The notes below the pieces were generated by a model. That model was not told where the DNA came from, did not search any database, and saw nothing but the letters and a program-made list of their open reading frames with translations. A stretch of DNA of 64,000 nucleotides from Clostridium aestuarii (lineage in GTDB: Bacteria > Bacillota > Clostridia > Clostridiales > Clostridiaceae), in contig NZ_JAPQER010000002.1 of assembly GCF_026735135.1 (NCBI RefSeq), forward strand, positions 62,001 to 126,000, read 5' to 3'. Positions 36,680 to 44,368 of the stretch are shown piece after piece. Numbering within the stretch: position 1 is the stretch's first letter; every line of letters begins with the position of its first letter. Position numbers and translations under genes: made by a program.

Positions 36680-36809
36680 ACATAAAATGTAAATGAATGA
36701 AGGAAAATCGAAGTTGCATTTGTTAGAAAAGTTTGATATTATAAAAGTTAAATTTACTTATATTTTTATTATTGTATTAAATTGGAATAATTAAAAAGGA
36801 GGCAAATTT

Positions 36810-38399
36810 GTGAAAAAAAGAGAAAATTGGGGGTCAAAAATAGGTCTCATTTTGGCAATGGCGGGTAATGCAATTGGACTTGGAAACTTCTGGAGATTTC
36901 CTTATGTAGCTGCTAAAAATGGTGGTGGAGCATTTATGCTTCCATATATTGCAGCTTTGTTCTTATTAGGTATTCCTATTGTGTTGATTGAATGGATGCA
37001 GGGGAGATATGGTGGAAAACATGGTCATGGTACTTTAGGGTATATGATTTACCTTCAATCTAGAGAAAAATTAAAACCCAAAAAAGCTATAATTTTAGGT
37101 TCGATTTGTGGAATGATAGTAATCAGTGTTACAGTTCTTCTTAATTCATATTATAATCATATTATAGGATGGACGCTTGGATATAGTATATTTTCGTTAA
37201 ATGGTAAGTTAATGGATCCAGGTGTGTCAACAGGTCAGTTCTTTGTTAATTATGTTACTAATCCAAGTTTGGTATTTATATTTTGGATAATAAGTTTAGG
37301 ATTTTTAGCCTTCGCAGTTACTAGAGGTATACAAAAAGGTATAGAAGCATGGGCTAAAATTATGATGCCTATACTCTATATTTTTGGGTTTATACTTATT
37401 ATCAAATCGTTAACTATTGGTTCACCTGTAAAACCAGAGTGGTCAGCATTAAAAGGATTAAATTATTTATGGGCGCCTAGATGGGCAGAATTGAATTGGC
37501 AGTCAACGCTTGCTGCATGTGGTCAAATTTTCTTTACGTTATCAATTGGTATGGGTATTATACAAAATTATGCATCATACATTAAAGAAGATGATGATAT
37601 AGTTTTATCAGCTCTTACTACATTAAGTTTAAATGAATTTGCTGAAGTGATTTTAGGTGGTACAATAGTTATCCCTATATGTTATGCGTTTTTAGGAGCG
37701 GATGGTTTAAGTCAGAGTATTGGATTAACATTTATGTCACTTCCTAATATTTTTAGAGTAATTGGTGCAGGAAGATTTATTGGATTTTTATGGTTTTTAC
37801 TATTGTTCTGTGCAGGTATAACTTCTGCTATAGCTATGTATAATTATTTAGTTGCTATTATAGAGGAAGATATAGGGTTTTGTAGAAAGAAAGCTTCTTT
37901 GGTGGTTTTTGCATTATATATAATTGTTGGATTACCAGTGGGACTTGAACAACTTGTAACAAAGGATGCGACTTTTATATATTTTACAGAGATTGATAAC
38001 TGGGTTGGAAACTATTTGCTAGTTATAATGGGACTTATAGAGGTAATTGTAACAGGATGGATTATGAAAGATTCTTTCTTAGATGAAGTTAATAGAGGAA
38101 GTTATTGGAAAGTACCTAAGTGGGTATATAATGTATTAATTAAGTTTATTACTCCAATAGTAATGGTAACTGTACTAATAGGTTCAACAAATGACTATAT
38201 AAAACAAGGATATTTTAAATTAATTCCAGATTTTGTAGCAGAAACTCCAAAATTAATTCCTTGGGTTAATGGTGCAAGAATAGTACTCTTGTTAGTGTTT
38301 ATTTTTGGATTTATAGGTACGTATAAGTCTATAAAAAATGTTTATGGAGAGGAAATAAGAACAAATACAATAAAGATAACAAATACTAAAAATTCATAA
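36810..38399 (+). CDS. Neurotransmitter:sodium symporter family transporter, second copy
   Basis: A 529-residue LeuT-fold symporter with GNAIGLGNFWRFPYVAAKNGGGAFMLPY at about 18-45 (helix 1 and 2 start), and about 12 hydrophobic segments. It is a distant paralogue of the 2146 gene, not a recent duplicate, judging by many differences and a longer C-terminus. GTG start follows AAAAGGAGG. It is followed 30 nt later by a 32-residue membrane peptide. Substrate unknown; amino acid import expected. Confidence 0.88.
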   Translation: MKKRENWGSKIGLILAMAGNAIGLGNFWRFPYVAAKNGGGAFMLPYIAALFLLGIPIVLIEWMQGRYGGKHGHGTLGYMIYLQSREKLKPKKAIILGSICGMIVISVTVLLNSYYNHIIGWTLGYSIFSLNGKLMDPGVSTGQFFVNYVTNPSLVFIFWIISLGFLAFAVTRGIQKGIEAWAKIMMPILYIFGFILIIKSLTIGSPVKPEWSALKGLNYLWAPRWAELNWQSTLAACGQIFFTLSIGMGIIQNYASYIKEDDDIVLSALTTLSLNEFAEVILGGTIVIPICYAFLGADGLSQSIGLTFMSLPNIFRVIGAGRFIGFLWFLLLFCAGITSAIAMYNYLVAIIEEDIGFCRKKASLVVFALYIIVGLPVGLEQLVTKDATFIYFTEIDNWVGNYLLVIMGLIEVIVTGWIMKDSFLDEVNRGSYWKVPKWVYNVLIKFITPIVMVTVLIGSTNDYIKQGYFKLIPDFVAETPKLIPWVNGARIVLLLVFIFGFIGTYKSIKNVYGEEIRTNTIKITNTKNS

Positions 38400-38429
38400 A
38401 TAAGTAAATTTTTAATTAGGAGGGGTGAA

Positions 38430-38528
38430 ATGTCAAGTGGGGCAATAGCTTTTATGGCAATATTTTGGACGTTTATATTAGGATCTTGTGCTGTTACTTT
38501 AATTTCTATATCAAAGTATCAGAAATAG
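38430..38528 (+). CDS. Small single-span partner of the second NSS transporter
   Basis: A 32-residue ORF at ATG 38430, behind TTAGGAGGGG, encoding one hydrophobic helix (about residues 5-26) with a short polar tail SKYQK. It occupies the same position as the 35-residue partner of the first symporter. Sequence similarity between the two is low, as expected for such peptides. MetS-type function is inferred from context. Confidence 0.65.
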   Translation: MSSGAIAFMAIFWTFILGSCAVTLISISKYQK

Positions 38529-38546
38529 GAAATAGTAGGTGACAAT

Positions 38547-38975
38547 ATGAAAAAAGCTGAGTTGGATTTAGAAAGAGCAAAAAAAATAAAAAAAATAGCA
38601 TTATTAACAACTATAATGGCCGCTTTGTTTTTGGCGTTATCTCCCCAATATTTCGGTGCTTTATTACCTATTTTGTTTATTGTACCTATTTTTATGGGAA
38701 TACATGGAATTAAAGCGGGAAAAAAAAGTGGAATGTATCTAGGAATGGGAATCATACCTATATCGTTAGCAATTAGTGTTATGTGGATAAGATATTTTTT
38801 TAGTATTTTTGGAAATTTATATAAAGAATTAAATAACATGAGTTTTATATATAATATATCCATTAGCACATCAAAATTCTTCTTAACAGCTTCAGTTTTA
38901 ATGAGTTTTGCTTTGTTTACTGTATGTATAGCAGTTTTTTTAGAAATAATAAGAAATAGAAGTGTTTTTAAATAA
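38547..38975 (+). CDS. Small membrane protein of unknown function
   Basis: A 142-residue protein with a charged N-terminus (KKAELDLERAKKIKK) and four predicted transmembrane helices. ATG follows TAGTAGGTG. A 162-residue reading frame on the other strand overlaps it but has no ribosome site and reads as its shadow. No family recognised. It follows the second symporter after 18 nt and may be cotranscribed. Confidence 0.6.
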   Translation: MKKAELDLERAKKIKKIALLTTIMAALFLALSPQYFGALLPILFIVPIFMGIHGIKAGKKSGMYLGMGIIPISLAISVMWIRYFFSIFGNLYKELNNMSFIYNISISTSKFFLTASVLMSFALFTVCIAVFLEIIRNRSVFK

Positions 38976-39104
38976 TAATGGATAAATTTAATTTCATATG
39001 GTATCAAATTACTAGTTTATAAAATATATAATTTCATAAAATAATAATAGGCTATAAAATATATATTTATTAATTAGTATAATGAAAGGAGATAAGATAT
39101 TATT

Positions 39105-39197
39105 ATGAGAATGAGAAATATGACTATACGAGCAATGAGAAGAATGAACAAAATGACAAAAGGAATGAGAAAAATTATCAAGAATATGAGAAAATGA
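39105..39197 (+). CDS. 30-residue, highly basic Met-rich peptide
   Basis: ATG 39105 lies behind GAAAGGAGATAAG and the ORF stops at TGA 39195-39197. The product has 8 Met, 7 Arg and 5 Lys with no Asp or Glu, net charge about +12, arranged in R-M and K-M repeats (MRMRNMTIRAMRRM at the start). A terminator follows 17 nt after the stop, so it looks like a self-contained transcription unit. I recognise no family. It may bind nucleic acid or membranes, or it may be a fortuitous reading of a purine-rich strand. Confidence 0.5.
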   Translation: MRMRNMTIRAMRRMNKMTKGMRKIIKNMRK

Positions 39198-39213
39198 CAT
39201 TAATAATATATGA

Positions 39214-39246
39214 AAATATGCAGATGAATTCTGCATATTTTTTTCT
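39214..39246 (+). terminator. Intrinsic terminator after the basic peptide gene
   Basis: AAATATGCAGA (39214-39224), loop TGAAT, TCTGCATATTT (39230-39240), then TTTTCTG. An 11-bp perfect stem. Confidence 0.85.
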
Positions 39247-39354
39247 GTTTATTAAGAATTTGCAAAAAATGCTTTTATTATTATGAATTTAGGGTTAAAA
39301 TAAAAATATTACTGTTGTAATTAACATTAAAAATAAAACTTAGGAGGTACAATA

Positions 39355-39654
39355 ATGGATAAAGAAAAAACACATGATTGTGAATGTGAAGAAGGAAAAT
39401 GCGGTTGTGGATGTGAAGAACATGAAGCACTTATTGTAGAATTAGAAGATGAAAATGGAAAAGTGGTTCCATGTGAAGTAGTAGATGGATTTGAATATAA
39501 AGGTAATGAATATGCTCTTCTACAACATCCAGAAGAGGATTCAGTATATTTATTTAAAGTTGTAGGCGAAGGTGAAGAAGGCGAATTAGTTATACCTGAA
39601 GATGATGAGTTTGATGAAGTTACAGCATACTATGAAAGTTTGATAGAAGAATAA
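39355..39654 (+). CDS. DUF1292 protein with Cys-rich N-terminus
   Basis: A 99-residue, very acidic cytosolic protein. Residues 28-99 match the DUF1292/YrzB family (VELEDENGKVVPCEVVDGFEYKGNEYALL, then VYLFKVVGE). Before it lies a cysteine cluster, Cys9, 11, 16, 18, 20 with His7 and His23, which could bind metal. ATG follows TTAGGAGG. In many Firmicutes DUF1292 genes lie near ruvX-like genes; here it precedes a HAD phosphatase. Function unknown. Confidence 0.82.
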   Translation: MDKEKTHDCECEEGKCGCGCEEHEALIVELEDENGKVVPCEVVDGFEYKGNEYALLQHPEEDSVYLFKVVGEGEEGELVIPEDDEFDEVTAYYESLIEE

Positions 39655-39724
39655 AATGATGGAAAGTCGCTGCATAAGCATCGGCTTTTTTGATATATAT
39701 ATATATTACATTAGAGGTGATAAA

Positions 39725-40366
39725 GTGGAAAAACTCGCTATATTTGATGTGGATTATACTCTTACCAAAAGAGAAACTCTAATTGAATTATACTTATTTA
39801 TGATGAAAAAAAATCCTAAACTTATAAAATATATACCTAGAAGTTTAAAAACAGTATTTTTTTATCTATTTAAAATATATGATGCTAAAAAGGCAAAAGA
39901 GTGTTTTGCTAAATTTTTAGTAGGAATTAACCAAAAAAAAATGAAAGAATTAGTAAAAGAATTTTATGAGAAAAGATTAAGTGCAATTTTATATAAAGAT
40001 GCCATAGATACTATTAAAAAGTTAAAAGACGAAGGATGCAAAATATTCTTAATATCGGCTTCACCTGAAATATATTTAAAAGAATTATATAACATAAAAG
40101 AAGTGGATAGAATAATTGGTACGAGGTTGAAATGTAAAAACGGTATATATACAAATGCCATTGAAGGTGAAAATTGTAAAGGGGAAGAAAAAGTTGTAAG
40201 ACTTAAAGAAGTTTTAAAAGAAGAAAACATAGAAGTTGATTTTGAAAATTCTTATATGTTCTCAGATTCTTTATCAGATCTTCCATTATTTGAATTAGTA
40301 GGTAATCCATATCTTATAAATTATAGAAAACACCATGATAAAATTAAAATATTAAAATGGAAATAA
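39725..40366 (+). CDS. HAD-IB family phosphatase
   Basis: A 213-residue HAD hydrolase of the SerB-like class. Motif I DVDYTLT (Asp8, Asp10), motif II FLISASPEIYLK, motif III region and motif IV SDSLSDLPLFELV. GTG 39725 is chosen after AGAGGTG; the frame is open upstream to 39656 but without similarity there. It may act on phosphoserine or another small phosphoester. The aminotransferase gene starts 13 nt later. Confidence 0.85.
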   Translation: MEKLAIFDVDYTLTKRETLIELYLFMMKKNPKLIKYIPRSLKTVFFYLFKIYDAKKAKECFAKFLVGINQKKMKELVKEFYEKRLSAILYKDAIDTIKKLKDEGCKIFLISASPEIYLKELYNIKEVDRIIGTRLKCKNGIYTNAIEGENCKGEEKVVRLKEVLKEENIEVDFENSYMFSDSLSDLPLFELVGNPYLINYRKHHDKIKILKWK

Positions 40367-40379
40367 GAGGTATAGGAAA

Positions 40380-41195
40380 ATGAATGAATGTTATAGAGAA
40401 AAATTTATCTACAATAACGAAGTTAAAAAAAGTAAAGAATTTAATCAAGATGTTTTATTTCTAGGTAAATCACTTTATGAGGTATTAAGAATAATGGAAG
40501 GTGTTCCGTTGTTTTTAGAGGATCATTTAGAAAGACTGAACTATTCAGCAAAGGTTACAAACTTAGAGCTGTGGATGGATAAAGAAGAAATTAAAGATAA
40601 AATTATTGAACTTTGTAAAGTGAACAATATAGTAACAGGAAACATAAAGATAATATTTAATTTTAATGGTAATCAAAAAAATTTTTTAACATATTTTATA
40701 AGGCATTGTTATCCCACAGAAGAAATGTATAACAAAGGTGTCTCTACTGCTTTATATCATGCAGAAAGAGAAAATCCTAATGCAAAAGTAATAAATATGA
40801 ATCTGAGAGAGGCTACAAATAAAGTTATAAAAGAAAAAGGGGTTTATGAAGTAATATTAGTTGATAATAATGAAAGAATAACTGAAGGAAGTAAATCTAA
40901 TATTTTTATGATTAAAAATAAGTGTGTTTATACTTCTCCGGTAGATGAAGTCCTTCCAGGAATAACAAGGAAATATATTATAAGAGTTTGTGAAAGATTA
41001 GGACTTAAAGTCATAGAACATCAAATAAATTATAAAGAAATAAATGATTTGGATGCTTTGTTTATATCTGGTACATCACCAAAAGTTCTTCCAATAGTTA
41101 ATGTTGATAATGTTAAATTTTCTTCGCAGAATGAAGTGCTTTTAAAAATTATGAAAGGTTTTGATGAAGTTATAGAAAGTTATATAAAAATTTAA
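40380..41195 (+). CDS. Class IV aminotransferase
   Basis: A 271-residue fold-type IV PLP enzyme related to branched-chain aminotransferase, D-amino-acid aminotransferase and aminodeoxychorismate lyase. PFLED-type start (VPLFLEDHLERL), the lysine region NAKVINMNLREATNKVI, GSKSNIFMIKN, and GITRKYIIRVCERLGL are conserved. The exact reaction is not clear from sequence. It follows the HAD phosphatase and precedes the PTS regulator. Confidence 0.82.
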   Translation: MNECYREKFIYNNEVKKSKEFNQDVLFLGKSLYEVLRIMEGVPLFLEDHLERLNYSAKVTNLELWMDKEEIKDKIIELCKVNNIVTGNIKIIFNFNGNQKNFLTYFIRHCYPTEEMYNKGVSTALYHAERENPNAKVINMNLREATNKVIKEKGVYEVILVDNNERITEGSKSNIFMIKNKCVYTSPVDEVLPGITRKYIIRVCERLGLKVIEHQINYKEINDLDALFISGTSPKVLPIVNVDNVKFSSQNEVLLKIMKGFDEVIESYIKI

Positions 41196-41235
41196 CTATT
41201 AAGCTTTAATTGTTAATATTCTTAGGGGTGATTTA

Positions 41236-42048
41236 ATGAATATAATAAAAAAAGTATTAAATAATAACGTTGTTATAGCAAATAGTAGTAAACAAGAGGT
41301 TATTTTAGTAGGAAAAGGTATTGGATTTGATTTTAAAAAAGGTATAGAGGTACCTGAAAACAGAATAAAGAGTATTTTTGTTAAACAAGATGAAAATAAT
41401 TATGAAAGAGTACTTAATAGTATTGACAATGAAGTTGTTGGTATTTCAGAAGAAATAATATCATTAGCTGAAAAAATATTAAATACTAAATTAAATTCAG
41501 CTATACATATATCTCTTCCTGACCATATAAATTTTGCTATCAAAAGAATAAAAAAAGGAATGAAAATTGAAAATCCTTTTATTAATGAACTAAGAGCACT
41601 ATATTCTAAGGAGTATGAGATAGCTAATAATGCCATTAATATGATAAATGAAAGGTTTAATATAGAATTACCAGAAGATGAAGCTGGATTTATATGTATG
41701 CATATTAGAGGCGGTATTACTAACCAAGATGCTAGAAAATCTTTGGCTCATACTAAAAAAATCGGAGAAATAATGAATTTAATATCAAAACTTCTTAGAA
41801 GTAATTTTGATAGAAATTCTTTTGAATATATAAGAACGTTAAGTCACATAAATTTTATGATAGAGAGAGTTAAGAGTAAAGAACCTATTAGAAATTATCT
41901 TCTTGAGAGTATAAAAAAAGAATTGTATTATGAATTTAATATAGCAATAAAGGTTGCATTGAAAATCGAAAATGTGTTTGATATAAAGGTTCCAGAAGAT
42001 GAAATAGGGTATATAGCTGTTCATCTTAAGAGACTTTCGGAGGTCTAA
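41236..42048 (+). CDS. glcT: BglG/LicT-family antiterminator controlling ptsG (GlcT-like)
   Basis: A 270-residue RNA-binding antiterminator. N-terminal CAT RNA-binding domain (about 1-58, KKVLNNNVVIANSSKQEVILVGKGIGF), then PRD1 and PRD2, each with the conserved histidines that PTS proteins phosphorylate (LPDHINFAI, CMHIRGG, LSHINFMIE, AVHLKRL). ATG follows TAGGGGTG. It stands directly upstream of ptsG with a RAT-like hairpin overlapping a terminator between them, so its target is very likely the ptsG leader. The symbol is by analogy with Bacillus. Confidence 0.85.
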   Translation: MNIIKKVLNNNVVIANSSKQEVILVGKGIGFDFKKGIEVPENRIKSIFVKQDENNYERVLNSIDNEVVGISEEIISLAEKILNTKLNSAIHISLPDHINFAIKRIKKGMKIENPFINELRALYSKEYEIANNAINMINERFNIELPEDEAGFICMHIRGGITNQDARKSLAHTKKIGEIMNLISKLLRSNFDRNSFEYIRTLSHINFMIERVKSKEPIRNYLLESIKKELYYEFNIAIKVALKIENVFDIKVPEDEIGYIAVHLKRLSEV

Positions 42049-42052
42049 GCTG

Positions 42053-42124
42053 TGTTACTATTGAATTAGGTACAAGTTTTAAAGCAAGGATATTAATTCT
42101 ACGTTTTTTAGCTTGTGTTTTTTT
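42053..42124 (+). promoter_or_regulatory. RAT/terminator switch in the ptsG leader
   Basis: A RAT-type hairpin TGTTACTA-TTGAAT-TAGGTACA (42053-42074), with the two internal mismatches typical of antiterminator targets, overlaps the 5' arm of a terminator: ACAAGTT (42072-42078) with AGCTTGT (42110-42116) followed by a T-rich tail. Binding of the antiterminator would block the terminator. Confidence 0.7.
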
Positions 42125-42155
42125 ATATAAAAAATAAGAGAAAGGAAAGACAAAA

Positions 42156-44183
42156 ATGGCTCAAAACAAGAAAAATATAGTATTTTCTATACTCCAAAAA
42201 ATTGGTAAATCTTTAATGCTTCCAGTATCTGTTTTACCTGCAGCTGGAATTTTATTAAGGCTTGGGCAAGACGATTTATTAGGAAAATATGGTCAAATAT
42301 TTAGATATTTAGCTACAGCAGGTGGAGCAGTTTTTGAAAATCTTCCAATGATTTTTGCAGTAGGAGTAGCCATAGGGTTTTCAGGGGGGAAATCAGTTGC
42401 AGCTTTATCAGCAGTAGTAGGCCAAGTTATATTACAAAGTGTGCTTGAAGCTGCAAGTGAGTATGGAATAAAAATGGCAGCTCAGACAGCAGCAGAAGCA
42501 CAAAATGTTAGCTTGGATATATTTGTTAAAACATCAAAATATTCTGAGATTGTTAAAGTGAATCAAATTCATATAGGGGTTTTTGGGGGAATTGTAATAG
42601 GATTATTAGCAGCAGTATTATATAAAAAATATCATAGGATTAAATTGCCTCAAGTTTTAGGTTTTTTTGGTGGGAAAAGATTTGTACCAATAATAACATC
42701 AGTTGCAGCAGTAGTTTTTGCTATAATAGCAGTAATTATTTGGCCGCCGATTCAAGTACAAATAAATATATTTGCAAATTGGGCTAGTAATTCAGTATTA
42801 GGACCTGCGTTTTATGCTGCTGGAAAAAGATTGCTTATTCCAGTTGGACTTCATCATATATATTATCCGGTGTTTTTATATGAATTTGGAGAATATGTTG
42901 TTAATGGAGTTAGCTATTTTGGAGATTCAACCAGATATTTTTTAGGAGATCCAACGGCTGGAGTATTTATGGCAGCGGAGTATCCAATATTAATGTTTGC
43001 TCTTCCAGGAGCTGCAGCGGCTATAATAGCAGCGGCTAATAAAGAAAACAGAAAAAAAGTTACAGGCATGATGCTTTCAGCAGCTTTTGTATCGTTTTTA
43101 ACAGGTATTACAGAACCGATTGAGTTTTCTTTTATATTTATTGCACCAATGTTATTTATATTCCATGTATTTGCAGCATTTATTTCAGGAATAGTAACAA
43201 GTATATTAAATATAAGATTAGGATACACGTTTTCAGCATCAGCTATAGATTACATATTAGGATTTAAATTTGCTGAACATCCGTGGTTAATATGGCCAGT
43301 AGGGATAGTATTTTTTGTACTTTATTTTGTTGTGTTTTATTTTTTTATTAAAACAAAAGATATTAAAACACCAGGAAGAGAAGAAAATGAAGATCATGAT
43401 ATTATTCCAATGAATATTAGTGGAAATGCTAAGACTATAAAGATATTAGAGGCTATAGGAGGGGAAAATAATGTAGAAGGGTTAGATTCATGTATAACAA
43501 GGCTTAGGTTAAATTTAAAAGATACTTCTAAAGTAAATAAAAAAGCTTTGAAATCATTAGGATCAGCAGGTATTTTTCAAACAGCAAACAATATTCAAGT
43601 GATTTTTGGTACGGAAGCAGAAAAAATAAAAGATGATATTCAAGCAATAATTGATAATAAGAATTTTTATAAAAAAAATGTTAATGATGAAGAAAGTTTA
43701 GAAGAAAAAAATAGCATTTCCAAATTGTTATTTGCTGAAATAGAAAATCCAATAGATGGAGAAATTGTTTCATTAGATAAAGTTCCAGATGATGTTTTTG
43801 CTGAAAGAATATTAGGAGATGGATTTGCTGTTAAGCCAGAAGACAATAGAATTTACTCACCAGTTGATGGAGAAATTTCGGTTATGTTTCCTACTAAACA
43901 TGCTGTGTCAGTTAATAGTTCAGAAGGATTAGAAGTTCTAGTTCATGTAGGAATAGATACTGTGAAGCTAAATGGAGAAGGATTTACTACTTATGTTAAT
44001 CAAGGTGATATTGTTAAAAAGGGGGATTTATTAATTTCTTTTAATAAGACTTTAGTTGATAAAAAAGCAAAATCATTAATAGTACCTGTTATAGTAACTA
44101 ATATGAATAAAGTTAAAGAAATCAATGTGAAATATGGCAATGAATTGAGAGGAAAAAAAGTAGCAGAAATTGAAATGGAGTAG
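42156..44183 (+). CDS. ptsG: Glucose-specific PTS transporter, EIICBA
   Basis: A 675-residue fused PTS protein. EIIC membrane part (about 1-400, starting IGKSLMLPVSVLPAAGILLRLG and ending HPWLIWPVG), EIIB with phosphorylatable Cys446 in LDSCITRLRL, and EIIA with His597 in VLVHVGIDTV. It imports and phosphorylates glucose or a related hexose at the membrane. Under antiterminator control from the upstream gene. Confidence 0.93.
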   Translation: MAQNKKNIVFSILQKIGKSLMLPVSVLPAAGILLRLGQDDLLGKYGQIFRYLATAGGAVFENLPMIFAVGVAIGFSGGKSVAALSAVVGQVILQSVLEAASEYGIKMAAQTAAEAQNVSLDIFVKTSKYSEIVKVNQIHIGVFGGIVIGLLAAVLYKKYHRIKLPQVLGFFGGKRFVPIITSVAAVVFAIIAVIIWPPIQVQINIFANWASNSVLGPAFYAAGKRLLIPVGLHHIYYPVFLYEFGEYVVNGVSYFGDSTRYFLGDPTAGVFMAAEYPILMFALPGAAAAIIAAANKENRKKVTGMMLSAAFVSFLTGITEPIEFSFIFIAPMLFIFHVFAAFISGIVTSILNIRLGYTFSASAIDYILGFKFAEHPWLIWPVGIVFFVLYFVVFYFFIKTKDIKTPGREENEDHDIIPMNISGNAKTIKILEAIGGENNVEGLDSCITRLRLNLKDTSKVNKKALKSLGSAGIFQTANNIQVIFGTEAEKIKDDIQAIIDNKNFYKKNVNDEESLEEKNSISKLLFAEIENPIDGEIVSLDKVPDDVFAERILGDGFAVKPEDNRIYSPVDGEISVMFPTKHAVSVNSSEGLEVLVHVGIDTVKLNGEGFTTYVNQGDIVKKGDLLISFNKTLVDKKAKSLIVPVIVTNMNKVKEINVKYGNELRGKKVAEIEME

Positions 44184-44263
44184 ATATTATATAGAATATA
44201 ATTTTTATTTGCAAAAAAGTACCTATAATAAAAGTGCGTTGTATTTTTATTACTTTATGAATA

Positions 44264-44290
44264 TAAAGTATGGGAATAAAATGCCGATAA
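44264..44290 (+). promoter_or_regulatory. Sigma-D (FliA) promoter of the chemotaxis operon
   Basis: TAAA (44264-44267), exactly 15 nt, GCCGATAA (44283-44290), a full match to the flagellar sigma factor consensus. It lies 79 nt before the first gene of the FapA-che-fliMY operon. Confidence 0.88.
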
Positions 44291-44368
44291 ATAATTAAAA
44301 TAATATAATATTGTGATATGATTTTGTTATAGATAAATTTTTTGATTAAATAGATAGGAGTGAATTCT

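Noticed and set aside
38519..39007. 162-residue minus-strand reading frame
   Set aside because: It is antisense to the four-helix membrane protein at 38547, which has a ribosome site and typical start; the minus frame has neither.
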